Positions 9,333 through 17,392 of a DNA stretch of 64,000 nt are shown in pieces; positions within the stretch are counted from its first letter, which is position 1, and every line of letters begins with the position of its first letter. The stretch lies in contig NZ_PKDG01000049.1 of NCBI RefSeq assembly GCF_002863005.1, positions 148,462 to 212,461 of the forward strand, given 5' to 3'. This DNA comes from Pseudoxanthomonas sp. (GTDB taxonomy: Bacteria; Pseudomonadota; Gammaproteobacteria; Xanthomonadales; Xanthomonadaceae). Below the pieces are notes generated by a model. The model had not been told where the DNA came from. It was given only the letters and a program-made list of their open reading frames with translations, and searched no databases. Both the position numbers and the translations under genes were made by a program.

Positions 9333-12300
9333 ATGCTGAGCATCGGCATCGTGGTGCTGGCGGGGCTGCTCTGGCTGGGCGTGCTGTTCGGCTCGGCGCT
9401 GTATGCCGAACGCCACCCGCGCGTGCTCGCCGTGCAGTGGCCCTACATCTACGCGTTGTCGCTCGCGGTCTATTGCACCTCGTGGACCTTCTTCGGCACG
9501 GTGACCCAGGCCGCGCGTTACGGCTGGCCGCTGCCGCCGACCTTCGTCGGCACCATCCTGCTGTATGTGTTCGGTGCGTTCCTGCTGGTGCGGCTGGTGC
9601 GCATGGCGCGCGAATCCAACGCGACCTCGCTGGCCGACCTGATCGCCACGCGGCTGGGCAAGGACGGCTGGCTGGCGGCCACCATCACCTTGGTCGCGGC
9701 GCTGGGCCTGATTCCCTACATCGCGTTGCAGTTGAAGGCGGTGGCGATGAGCTTCGCGCTGCTGACGCGTTCGCCCGGCAACGATGCGCTGCCGGCCTGG
9801 CAGGACAGCGCGCTGTACGTGGCGCTGGCGATGGCGGTGTTCGCGATGCTGTTCGGCACGCGGCGCGCCAGCGCGGTGGAGCACAACCGCGGCCTGGTGT
9901 TGGCGATGGCGTTCGAATCGCTGTTCAAGCTGGCGGCGATGCTGGCACTGGGCGTGTTCGTCTGGTGGGGCTTGCCCGAACTGCCTGACGTGCCGCCGGT
10001 GCAGGCGCCGCCCTCGACCACCTACGGCTTCCTGCCATTGGTCGCGCTCGGCGTGCTGGCGATGTTCACCCTGCCGCACCAGGTGCATGTGGGCGTGGTC
10101 GAATGCCGCGATGAGCGGCATGTGCGCACGGCGCGCTGGCTGTTCCCGCTGTACATGGTGCTGATGGCGGCACCGCTGTTGCCGTTGGCGCGCGCCGGCG
10201 GCGCGATGTTCGGCGATGCGGTGCCTTCCGATCTCTACGTACTGGCGCTGCCGCTGTCGCAGGGGCACCAGGGCCTCGCGTTGCTCGCCTTCCTCGGCGG
10301 CCTGAGCGCGGCCACCGGCATGGTGGTGGTCAGCACGCTGACGCTGAGCCTGATGATCGGCAATCACTGGCTGGCGCCGGGCCTGCTGCGCGGCGGCTGG
10401 TTGCGCGGCACCGGCGGCGACCTGCGCGGTGCGGTGCTGGCGCAGCGGCGTATCGGCATCGTCGCGGTGATGCTGTTGGCGTGGGCCTACAGTCGGTTGG
10501 TCGCCGGCAACGATGCGCTGGCCGACGTGGGCGCGGTGTCGTTCTCCGCGCTGGCCACGCTCGCACCCGCCCTGGGTTTCGCGATCTGGCGCCCGCAGAC
10601 GCCACCGCGCGCGGTGATCGCCGGCATCGTGGTCGGTTTCCTGGTCTGGGCCTGGCTGTTGCTGTTGCCGGTGACGATGGATGCGCGCGGACTGTCGCCG
10701 GCGTGGTTGCAGGAGGGACCCTTCGGCATCGCGGGGCTGTCGCCCGATGGCTTCTTCGGCCTGACCGGGTGGAGCCGCCTGGGGCGCGCGGTCGGCGTCA
10801 GCCTGTTCTGCGGCACGGCGGTGACGTTGCTGGTGATGGGCTGGCGCGGCAACGCGCCGCGCCGCGCCGACAGTCGAGGTTTCGACAGCAAGACCTTGCG
10901 CGATGCGGGTCGCCGGTTCCTGCCGCGCGAACGGGTCGAGGAATTGCTGGCCGACGCACCGCGCACCGGCCCCGTGCCCGGCGTGATCGAAGCGCGCCTG
11001 GAGCGCGAGTTGTCCGCGGTACTCGGTTCCGCGTCGGCCCGCCTGCTGCTGGATGCCGCGCGCCGCGAGAGCGGCGACCTCGATACCGTGGCGGCGATCG
11101 TCGGCGAGGTCTCGCAGGACCTGCGCTTCAACCAGCAGGTGCTGGAAGCGGCGCTGCAGAACATGAGCCAGGGCATCAGCGTGATCGACCGCGAGCAGCG
11201 GCTGGTGGCTTGGAACCGGCGTTACCGGGAGATGTTCGGATTTCCGGCGGAGATGCTGCAGGTCGGCCGACCGATCGCCGAGCTGACGCGCTGGGCGCTG
11301 GCGCGCATGCCGCAGCGCGGCCAGGACGAACGCGCGCTGGAGCGCAGGTTGGCCTTCATGCGCGCCGGCACGGCGCACCTCACCGAGCGCGTGTTCCCCG
11401 ATGGCAGCATCGTCGAGATCCGCGGCAATCCAATGCCGGGCGGCGGCTTCGTCGCCACCTACACCGACGTGACCGCGTCGCGCCAGGCCGAACGCCAGCT
11501 CAAGCAGGCGAACGAAACGCTGGAGCAGCGCGTCGCCGAACGCACCGCACTGCTCGAGACCGCCAAGCGCGAGGCCGAGCATGCGAACGATGCGAAGAGC
11601 CGCTTCCTGACCGCGATCGGCCACGATCTGTTGCAACCGCTGCACGCGGCGCAGTTGTTCACCGACGCGCTGTCGCAGCAGCTGCCGGAGGCGCGCCAGC
11701 GCGACACGGCGCTGCAGGTACGCGGCGCGCTGGATTCCACCACGGACCTGCTGACCGGCCTGCTGGACATGTCGCGCCTCGAAGCGGGCGGCCTGCTGCC
11801 GGAGCCGCGCGACTTCCCGCTGATGGAGGTGCTGGAACCGCTGGCGTCCGAGTTCCGCGTGCTGGCGAACGAACGCGGGCTGTCGTTCGACATCGTGCCC
11901 ACGCGTGCGTGGGTGCACACCGATCCGCAGCTGCTGCGGCGCATCCTGCAGAACTTCCTGGCCAATGCCGTGCGCTACACGGTGCGTGGCGGCGTGCTGC
12001 TGGGCGTGCGTCGCCATGGCGACCGGCTGCGCGTCGAAGTATGGGACACCGGCCCCGGCATCGCCGAAGCGGAGCAGCGGCGGATCTTCGAGGAATTCCG
12101 TCGCGGCGAGGATGTCCCCGGGCAGGGACTCGGACTGGGTCTGTCGATCGCCGACCGCATCGCCGCGCTGCTGGAGGCGCCGTTGTCGTTGCGGAGCCGG
12201 CTGGGGCAGGGTGCCGTGTTCGCGGTGGACCTGGTGCGGGTGGCGACGCCCGCACCTGCGCCGGTGGCCGTGGGCAAGCCGGGCCTCGCCGGTCGCCACG

Positions 12301-12674
12301 TGCTGGCCGTCGACAACGATCCGGCGGCGTTGTCCGCGCTGCAGCAGGTGCTGGAAGGGTGGGGCTGCAGCGTGGCCAGCGCGGGTGGAAGCGCAGGCGC
12401 GGAGATGGCGCTGCGTGAGCGTTCGGCGGACCTGTGGTTGTTCGACTTCCATCTGGATGACGGCGACACCGGCGTGGCGCTGGCCGAACGTCTGCGCGCC
12501 ACGCACGGTGCTCGTCCGTGCCTGATCCTCACCGCCGACCAGACCGATGCCGTCCGCCGCGCGGTGCGCGATGCCGACCTGCCGCTGCTGGCCAAGCCGG
12601 TGCGGCCGCTGGCGTTGAAGTCGGTGCTGGACCGGCTGCTGGCCGCACGGGTCTCTGATGTGGGAGCGACGTAA
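9333..12674 (+). CDS. Hybrid sensor kinase with SLC5 transporter domain (CrbS/MxtR type)
   Basis: This 1113-residue protein starts with a 12-13 helix SLC5 (sodium:solute symporter) domain to about residue 490. A linker, a PAS domain around 610-700 (QNMSQGISVID region) and a coiled coil follow. The histidine kinase core has His at about 764 in AIGHDLLQPLH, then NFLANAVRYT, DTGPGI and GLGLGLSI. A C-terminal receiver has Asp about 1038 in FDFHLDD and a KP motif. This is the layout of CrbS/MxtR, which partner LuxR-type CrbR/ErdR in controlling acetate and short-chain acid use; the likely partner is encoded at 13770-14435. The stop codon lies inside an intergenic palindromic repeat. Confidence 0.88.
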   Translation: MLSIGIVVLAGLLWLGVLFGSALYAERHPRVLAVQWPYIYALSLAVYCTSWTFFGTVTQAARYGWPLPPTFVGTILLYVFGAFLLVRLVRMARESNATSLADLIATRLGKDGWLAATITLVAALGLIPYIALQLKAVAMSFALLTRSPGNDALPAWQDSALYVALAMAVFAMLFGTRRASAVEHNRGLVLAMAFESLFKLAAMLALGVFVWWGLPELPDVPPVQAPPSTTYGFLPLVALGVLAMFTLPHQVHVGVVECRDERHVRTARWLFPLYMVLMAAPLLPLARAGGAMFGDAVPSDLYVLALPLSQGHQGLALLAFLGGLSAATGMVVVSTLTLSLMIGNHWLAPGLLRGGWLRGTGGDLRGAVLAQRRIGIVAVMLLAWAYSRLVAGNDALADVGAVSFSALATLAPALGFAIWRPQTPPRAVIAGIVVGFLVWAWLLLLPVTMDARGLSPAWLQEGPFGIAGLSPDGFFGLTGWSRLGRAVGVSLFCGTAVTLLVMGWRGNAPRRADSRGFDSKTLRDAGRRFLPRERVEELLADAPRTGPVPGVIEARLERELSAVLGSASARLLLDAARRESGDLDTVAAIVGEVSQDLRFNQQVLEAALQNMSQGISVIDREQRLVAWNRRYREMFGFPAEMLQVGRPIAELTRWALARMPQRGQDERALERRLAFMRAGTAHLTERVFPDGSIVEIRGNPMPGGGFVATYTDVTASRQAERQLKQANETLEQRVAERTALLETAKREAEHANDAKSRFLTAIGHDLLQPLHAAQLFTDALSQQLPEARQRDTALQVRGALDSTTDLLTGLLDMSRLEAGGLLPEPRDFPLMEVLEPLASEFRVLANERGLSFDIVPTRAWVHTDPQLLRRILQNFLANAVRYTVRGGVLLGVRRHGDRLRVEVWDTGPGIAEAEQRRIFEEFRRGEDVPGQGLGLGLSIADRIAALLEAPLSLRSRLGQGAVFAVDLVRVATPAPAPVAVGKPGLAGRHVLAVDNDPAALSALQQVLEGWGCSVASAGGSAGAEMALRERSADLWLFDFHLDDGDTGVALAERLRATHGARPCLILTADQTDAVRRAVRDADLPLLAKPVRPLALKSVLDRLLAARVSDVGAT

Positions 12675-12742
12675 GTCGCGATGGTTACGTGCGGAGACTG
12701 TCCGCACTTCTGGTTCGTCATCGCGACTTACGTCGCTCCCAC
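12660..12742. repeat. Palindromic intergenic repeat pair (GTGGGAGCGACG family)
   Basis: Two perfect 23-bp inverted arms, 12660-12682 and 12720-12742, share the core GGGAGCGACGTAAGTCGCG and its complement, with 37 bases between. The element looks like a REP/BIME unit. The left arm overlaps the kinase gene: its GTG GGA GCG ACG TAA gives the last four residues VGAT and the stop. A second pair of the same family lies at 13294-13443, so both pairs bracket the NUDIX gene. Confidence 0.85.
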
Positions 12743-12753
12743 AACCGCAACGC

Positions 12754-12759
12754 TAGAAT
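12754..12759 (+). promoter_or_regulatory. TAGAAT -10-like box of NUDIX gene
   Basis: CTAGAAT lies 27 bp before the NUDIX start, immediately after the palindromic repeat. The same hexamer precedes phaE. No strong -35 is visible because the upstream space is filled by the repeat arm. Confidence 0.35.
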
Positions 12760-12785
12760 GCGCGCCTGGATTCCGGAGTTCGCGC

Positions 12786-13274
12786 ATGCCTTACACCCCC
12801 ATCGTCGCCACCCTCGGCTACGTGCTTTCGCCCGATCGTTCGCAGGTGCTGCTGATCCATCGCAACGCGCGCCCGGATGACCAGCACCTGGGCAAGTACA
12901 ACGGGCTGGGCGGCAAGATCGAGCGGGATGAGGACGTGGTGGCCGGCATGCGTCGCGAGATCCACGAGGAGGCCGGCATCGACTGCGACGCGATGACGCT
13001 GCGCGGCACGATCAGCTGGCCGGGCTTCGGCAAGCATGGCGAGGATTGGCTGGGCTTCGTCTTCCTCATCACGCGCTACAGCGGCACGCCGTTCGAACGC
13101 AATCCGGAAGGCACGCTGGAATGGGTGCCGGTGGAGAAGATCATGGAACTGCCGCTGTGGGACGGCGACCGCCACTTCCTGCCGCTGGTGTTCGACGACG
13201 ATCCGCGTGGCTTCCACGGCGTCATGCCGTACCACGAGGGACGCATGGTCTCGTGGGATTACTCGCGCATCTGA
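12786..13274 (+). CDS. NUDIX hydrolase, MutT/8-oxo-dGTP diphosphatase type
   Basis: This 162-residue protein contains a complete NUDIX box, G-x5-E-x7-REIHEEAGI, starting at GGKIERDED about residue 45. The box coordinates Mg2+ for cleavage of nucleoside diphosphate-linked substrates. The LGKYNGLGGKIE and ITRYSG segments resemble 8-oxo-dGTP diphosphatases that sanitise the nucleotide pool, but exact substrate is not certain. The ATG at 12786 is the only good start before the box. It stands alone between two palindromic repeat pairs and two convergent/parallel regulatory genes, so it is probably monocistronic. Confidence 0.88.
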   Translation: MPYTPIVATLGYVLSPDRSQVLLIHRNARPDDQHLGKYNGLGGKIERDEDVVAGMRREIHEEAGIDCDAMTLRGTISWPGFGKHGEDWLGFVFLITRYSGTPFERNPEGTLEWVPVEKIMELPLWDGDRHFLPLVFDDDPRGFHGVMPYHEGRMVSWDYSRI

Positions 13275-13293
13275 AGCCGCGCTGCTCGACCCT

Positions 13294-13443
13294 GTAGGAG
13301 CGACGTAAGTCGCGACCGGAAGGCAGAGGGGGCACTGCACCTTGGATGAGCGCTGATTCCTACGGCATATGTTTCTCCTCGTCCGTGTCATCCACGGAAC
13401 AACGGAGACCAAGGTCCACGGTCGCGACTCACGTCGCTCCTAC
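13294..13443. repeat. Second GTAGGAGCGACG palindromic repeat pair
   Basis: The arms at 13294-13316 and 13421-13443 are inverted copies with one mismatch (CGTAAGTC versus CGTGAGTC). They belong to the same family as 12660-12742. The 104 bases between the arms hold no recognisable gene. The pair could form a long stem downstream of the NUDIX gene and act as a transcript end or RNA stabiliser. Confidence 0.8.
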
Positions 13444-13473
13444 AGGGAACGGCCGCATGTTCCACGATCACGC

Positions 13474-13699
13474 TTGTCCACACGCTGTGTGGATCGGCGT
13501 TGGGAAAGCATGTGGATAACCGCGCGGCCGCCTTGCGCCGCAAGCCTGTCAAGGTGTGTGGCGAAATTATGACCAGTGCGTGACGGTCGGGTTTCCGGGT
13601 TGTCCACACCGCATGTGGATGGTCTGTCGACCAACATGTGGATAAGCGTTGGCGCGCGTTGCGGCACAACGTTGTCAAGGTGTGTGGCGAATTTATGAT
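13474..13699. repeat. Tandem 126-bp units with DnaA-box-like 9-mers
   Basis: Two direct units repeat with an exact 126-bp offset. Each has TTGTCCACA (13474, 13600), TGTGGAT plus two bases (13488, 13614), a perfect reverse DnaA box TGTGGATAA (13511-13519, 13637-13645), and the block TGTCAAGGTGTGTGGCGAA followed by an AT-rich TTATGA. That makes six DnaA-box-like 9-mers, two of them perfect. No dnaA, rpmH or recF is nearby, so this is not an ordinary oriC. A titration or modulation locus (datA/DARS-like) is one reading; regulatory repeats with another role are another. Confidence 0.7.
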
Positions 13700-13720
13700 C
13701 ACCGCACATCAGCGGTGATC
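13697..13720 (-). terminator. Hairpin downstream of the response regulator gene
   Basis: The arms GATCACCGC and GCGGTGATC form a perfect 9-bp stem around six bases. Read on the minus strand it lies 49 bp after the response regulator stop and is followed by ATAAATTC rather than a T run. It may end the bdhA-regulator transcript. It also overlaps a plus-strand -10-like TATGAT at 13694. Confidence 0.45.
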
Positions 13721-13769
13721 CACGCTTGGTTCCACGTCATCGCGCCGTCCTTGGAAACGGCGTGGAACT

Positions 13770-14435
13770 TCAGCCTTCGATCTGTCGTGCCGGGTCGGCC
13801 AGTTCCAGTTCGCGCAGCACCACGCCGGCCTGGGTGCGGTTGCGCACCCCAAGGCGGTCGAAGATGGCGGACAGGTGCGCCTTCACGGTGCGCTCCTGCA
13901 CATCGAGGCGGTCGGCGATCTGCTTGTTCAACAGCCCCTGCGCCACCAGCGTCAGCACGCGGAACTGCTGCGGCGACAGGCTGGCCAGGCGACCGGCCAG
14001 TTCGGTGTCGTGTTCGGACGATTGCGCGCGCGCCACCGCGCCGCGCAGCGAGGCCGGCAGCCACTGCTCGCAGGCGAGCACGCTGCGGATGGCGTCGCGC
14101 AGTTCGTCCAGGCCCGAGCTTTTCGGCAGATAACCCGCAGCGCCATGGTCCAGCGCTCGGCGGACCACGCGCGGATCGTCGTTGGCGGACACCACCACGA
14201 CGGCGACCGCGGGAAACTGCGCACGGATCGCCGCCAGCCCGGCCAGGCCGTGGTTGCCGGGCATGTGCAGGTCGAGCAGCACCAGATCGATGTCGTCGTG
14301 CGCTTCCAGCGTGGCGATGACGCCGTCCAGCGACTCCGCTTCGCGTACCGACAACTGCGCCACGGCATCGGCGGCCGCACCACGCAGCGCGGCCCGGAAC
14401 AGCGGGTGGTCGTCGGCGATCAGTAGGTTGGGCAT
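13770..14435 (-). CDS. LuxR/NarL-family response regulator (CrbR/ErdR type)
   Basis: This 221-residue protein has an N-terminal receiver with DD at 8-9, phosphoacceptor Asp55 in LLDLHMPG and a conserved K in LPKSSG. A C-terminal LuxR helix-turn-helix follows at about 150-210 (LSPQQFRVL, NKQIADRL, ERTVKAHL). It is encoded 10 bp after bdhA in the same direction, so the two are probably cotranscribed. The nearby SLC5-containing hybrid kinase is the likely phosphodonor, as in the CrbS-CrbR pair. It may bind the GTAC-N4-GTAC palindromes at 6367 and 15267; this is inference from co-location. The ATG at 14435 begins directly at the receiver. Confidence 0.85.
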   Translation of the reverse strand: MPNLLIADDHPLFRAALRGAAADAVAQLSVREAESLDGVIATLEAHDDIDLVLLDLHMPGNHGLAGLAAIRAQFPAVAVVVVSANDDPRVVRRALDHGAAGYLPKSSGLDELRDAIRSVLACEQWLPASLRGAVARAQSSEHDTELAGRLASLSPQQFRVLTLVAQGLLNKQIADRLDVQERTVKAHLSAIFDRLGVRNRTQAGVVLRELELADPARQIEG

Positions 14436-14445
14436 GCGGTGCGGC

Positions 14446-15213
14446 TTACTGCACCGTCCAGCCGCCATCCACCACGATCGTCTGGCCGGTGATGTTGCGC
14501 GCGGCCGGTGAGGTGAGGAAGGCGGTGATGCCGGCCAGTTCGTCCAGGCCGATGAACACGCCCTTCGGCATCGGCTTCAGCATCACCTGGCTGACCACGT
14601 CGGCCTCGGAGATGCCGCGCGTGCGCGCCTGGTCGGCGATCTGCTTGTCCACCAGCGGCGTCTTCACGTAGCTGGGGCAGACGGTGTTGATGGTGATGTC
14701 GGTGTCGGCGGTTTCCAGCGCGAGCACCTTGGAGAAACCGACCAGGCCGTGCTTGGCGGCCACGTAGGCGCTCTTGTACGGGCTGGCGACCAGCGCATGG
14801 ATGCTGCCGATGTTGACGATGCGGCCGAAGCCGCGTTCGCGCATGCCCGGCAGCACGGCGCGGGTCAGGCGGGCCACGCCGACCAGCATCACCTGCACGA
14901 GGAAGTCCCACTTTTCGATGGGGAAGTCCTCCAGCGGCGACACATGCTGCAGGCCGGCGTTGTTGACCAGCACGTCGATGGGGCGCGAGACCGCCGCGAG
15001 CGCGGCATCGATGCTGTCCTGGGAGGTGACGTCCAGCGCGACCGCTTCGGCGGAACCGCCGTCGGCGCGGATTTGCGCCGCGACCGTCTCGGCGGCCGCC
15101 AGGTTGAGGTCGCTGACGATGACGTGGCGGCCCGCTTCGGCAAGCTGGGCCGCGATGCCGGCGCCGATACCGCTGGCCGCGCCGGTGATGAGGAGGGTGT
15201 GGGTCTTCTGCAT
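14446..15213 (-). CDS. bdhA: D-3-hydroxybutyrate dehydrogenase
   Basis: This 255-residue short-chain dehydrogenase has the NAD-binding GAASGIG at 11-17, NNAG, a catalytic serine in NIGSIHALVASP, and SAYVAAKHG with the YxxxK pair. The segments VCPSYVKTPLVDKQI and ITGQTIVVDGGW are typical of 3-hydroxybutyrate dehydrogenases, which convert D-3-hydroxybutyrate to acetoacetate with NAD+. It would act after PHB or its oligomers are hydrolysed. It is cotranscribed with the LuxR-type regulator and divergent from the oligomer hydrolase, with a shared 131-bp promoter region carrying a GTAC palindrome. Confidence 0.93.
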   Translation of the reverse strand: MQKTHTLLITGAASGIGAGIAAQLAEAGRHVIVSDLNLAAAETVAAQIRADGGSAEAVALDVTSQDSIDAALAAVSRPIDVLVNNAGLQHVSPLEDFPIEKWDFLVQVMLVGVARLTRAVLPGMRERGFGRIVNIGSIHALVASPYKSAYVAAKHGLVGFSKVLALETADTDITINTVCPSYVKTPLVDKQIADQARTRGISEADVVSQVMLKPMPKGVFIGLDELAGITAFLTSPAARNITGQTIVVDGGWTVQ

Positions 15214-15266
15214 GGGGGCTCCTGCGTGCTGCGGTTAGGGTAGCAGGCACGCAGGATCCGTTCGTG

Positions 15267-15308
15267 GTACCAAAGTACGATGACGGCGCTTCCCCCGAAG
15301 GGTAGTTT
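15267..15308 (+). promoter_or_regulatory. GTAC-N4-GTAC palindrome in the bdhA/oligomer hydrolase promoter region
   Basis: GTAC occurs at 15267-15270 and 15275-15278 around CAAA, followed by GATG, then a TAGTTT hexamer at 15303-15308. The arrangement matches that before the TonB receptor, including the GATG extension. It sits between the divergent bdhA and oligomer hydrolase genes and could serve both, although the -10-like hexamer faces the hydrolase. Confidence 0.5.
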
Positions 15309-15344
15309 CATGGCACTGACCGGAACCCTGGACGCTTTCCACGC

Positions 15345-17180
15345 ATGAACGCGAAGACGCGCATTTCCTGCAGCCTGTTGCTCGGCGCGGCCCTGGCCGC
15401 CTGCAGCAGCGCGCCGCCCAAGCCTGAAGCGGTGGCCCACATGATCCAACCCCAGCGTGTCACCGAGCATCGCGGTAGCGACGATCTGCTCACCGCCGGC
15501 CTGGGCCTGGAGGGCCTGCGTGCGATGGCGGCGCCCGCATTCGCCGATCCGGTCAATCCGACGCCGGCAGAACTGCGTCGCCGAGCCATCTGGGCGAACT
15601 GGCGCGGCATCGCCGACCTGTCGCTGACCGGTGGCTACGGCCAGGCCTACGGCAACGTGGCAAGCGTGCCCGGACGCGAGTATTCCGCGCTGGCGACGGT
15701 CGCTGGCGCGAAGCAGCCGCACCGCGTGCTGGTGCAGGTGCCGGACAATTTCGATGCGACCAAGCGCTGCGTCGTGGTCACCGCGTCGTCGGGCTCCCGC
15801 GGTGTCTACGGTGCCATCGCGGTCGCTGCCCCATGGGGACTGCCGAAAGGGTGCGCGATCGCCTACACCGACAAAGGTGCGGGCACGGACTACTTCGACC
15901 TGACCGAGCAGCGCGGGGCGCGCGAAGACGGGACGATCGGCGCGCTGGGCGACGGCACACTGGCGTTCACGCCGGATGCGCCGGTCGGTGCCAGCGGTGT
16001 CGCGGTCAAGCACGCGCACTCCAAGGACAATCCGGAGGCCGACTGGGGCCGCCACGTGAAGCAGGCCGCCGAGTTCGCGCTGGCCGCGCTGGACCAGGCG
16101 TTCCCGCAGGCGGCGCCATTCCGTTTTGACAACACGCGCGTCATCGCGGTGGGTATCTCCAATGGCGGCGGTGCCGTGCTGCGCGCCAGCGAGGAAGAAG
16201 GCGGCTGGCTGGATGCCGTGGTCGCCGGCGAACCGAACATCCTGGCAGCCGATGCGCCGGGTGCGCGTTCGCTGTACGACTACACGACCGAAGCCGCGCT
16301 GCTGATGCCGTGCGCACTGCTGGACCTGCCGGCGGAATCGCTGCCGCAGCCGCCGCTGCGCGCGCAGGTGGAACCGCTTTGGACGGCACGCTGCGCCACG
16401 CTGAAGGCGGCAGGGCTCGTCACCGGAGGCGATGCGAAAGCGCAGGCAGCGTCGGCGCATGCACAGTTGAAAGCGAATGGCTGGACCGATGAGGCGCTGG
16501 TCGCCGGCGCACTGAGCGTGGGCTTCGACCTGTGGCGTGCGGTCGCCGTCACCTACGCCTCGGCCTATGGTCGCTACGGCGTCGGCGAGCATCCGTGCGG
16601 GCATGCGTTCTCCGCGCAGAACCCGGACTTCAGCGCACGCGCGGCGAGCGCCGCCGAACGTGCCGCGTGGTGGTCGGATGGCAGCGGCATTCCGCCGGGG
16701 GCGGGGGTGGGCATCGTGGACACGAAACTGGCGCCGCCGGACTTCACCCTGCCGGGCCTGCAGTGCCTGCGTGCACTGCAGACCGGCAGCAGCGACGATG
16801 CGCGCCGCGTGCAGGCCGGCATCGCGCAGACCGCCGCGCGCTTCCCGCGCACGCGGCGGCCGGTGGTGGTGATCCATGGCCTGGACGATGGACTGGTGCC
16901 GCCGGCGTTCTCCAGCGCGCCGTACGTGCAGGCCGCGCGCGCCGCCAATCCCGACGTGCGTTATTGGCAGGTGCGCAACGCGCAGCACTTCGATGGGTTC
17001 CTTGCACTGCCGGCCTACGGTGCGCGCTACGTTCCTCTGCTGCCTTACGTCTATGCCGCGCTGGACCAGGTCAGCGCCACCCTCGATGGCAGCCGGGAAC
17101 TGCCGGCCAATGCCCTGATCAATGCCAATCCCCGTGGCGCCGGCAGCGTCGAGGCGAGCCAGTTCGCAATTCCGCGTTGA
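15345..17180 (+). CDS. D-3-hydroxybutyrate oligomer hydrolase (lipoprotein-like)
   Basis: This 611-residue protein matches 3HB-oligomer hydrolases: an LTGGYGQAYG segment, the nucleophile motif GISNGGG (Ser about 272), and a C-terminal VVVIHGLDDGLVP plus NAQHFDGF that would supply Asp and His. The enzyme splits short hydroxybutyrate oligomers released by PHB depolymerases into monomers for BdhA. The N-terminus MNAKTRISCSLLLGAALAAC is a lipoprotein signal with lipobox LAAC, so it is likely membrane-anchored in the periplasm or outer membrane. That position fits use of external oligomers rather than the internal granule. Confidence 0.88.
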   Translation: MNAKTRISCSLLLGAALAACSSAPPKPEAVAHMIQPQRVTEHRGSDDLLTAGLGLEGLRAMAAPAFADPVNPTPAELRRRAIWANWRGIADLSLTGGYGQAYGNVASVPGREYSALATVAGAKQPHRVLVQVPDNFDATKRCVVVTASSGSRGVYGAIAVAAPWGLPKGCAIAYTDKGAGTDYFDLTEQRGAREDGTIGALGDGTLAFTPDAPVGASGVAVKHAHSKDNPEADWGRHVKQAAEFALAALDQAFPQAAPFRFDNTRVIAVGISNGGGAVLRASEEEGGWLDAVVAGEPNILAADAPGARSLYDYTTEAALLMPCALLDLPAESLPQPPLRAQVEPLWTARCATLKAAGLVTGGDAKAQAASAHAQLKANGWTDEALVAGALSVGFDLWRAVAVTYASAYGRYGVGEHPCGHAFSAQNPDFSARAASAAERAAWWSDGSGIPPGAGVGIVDTKLAPPDFTLPGLQCLRALQTGSSDDARRVQAGIAQTAARFPRTRRPVVVIHGLDDGLVPPAFSSAPYVQAARAANPDVRYWQVRNAQHFDGFLALPAYGARYVPLLPYVYAALDQVSATLDGSRELPANALINANPRGAGSVEASQFAIPR

Positions 17181-17186
17181 AAGAAT

Positions 17187-17328
17187 CCTTCTCCCCGCCT
17201 GCGGGGAGAAGGTGCCCGGAGGGCGGATGAGGGGCAGGGCGCGGCGAGTCCGCGAGCGTGTAAGCATCTGGTCTTCGTTCGCCCCTCACCCGCCTTCGGC
17301 ACCCTCTCCCCGTAAACGGGGCGAGGGG
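17187..17328. repeat. Intergenic palindromic repeat, CCTTCTCCCCG family (copy 1)
   Basis: The left arm (CCTTCTCCCCGCCTGCGGGG, then GGTGCCCGGAGGGCGGATGA) and the right arm (CCCTCACCCGCCTTCGGCA, then CCCTCTCCCCG) form nested hairpins across about 142 bp. Further copies lie at 50911-51051, 52256-52398 and 56508-56690. It starts seven bases after the oligomer hydrolase stop and may act as its transcript end. Confidence 0.8.
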
Positions 17329-17392
17329 ATGCGGCAACGTCTTCACCCGGTTCGGCTTACCCTGTAGGCCGTTCCTGGTCACGCGTGCCGCC

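Noticed and set aside
8151..12707. Very long minus-strand open frame opposite the receptor and kinase genes
   Set aside because: It is His/Arg/Gln-rich translation of the antisense of well-supported genes, a common effect of high GC content.
12660..13443. CRISPR array
   Set aside because: Repeats are inverted pairs, not regularly spaced direct repeats, and no cas gene is present.
13474..13699. Chromosomal origin oriC
   Set aside because: No dnaA, dnaN, rpmH or gyrB nearby and no long AT-rich unwinding element.
13388..13702. Minus-strand frame with a 42-residue repeat
   Set aside because: The repeat length follows from the 126-bp DNA period; no start signal or known domain, and DnaA boxes explain the conservation better.
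14889..17267. Long minus-strand frame opposite the oligomer hydrolase
   Set aside because: Antisense shadow without motif, signal or ribosome site.
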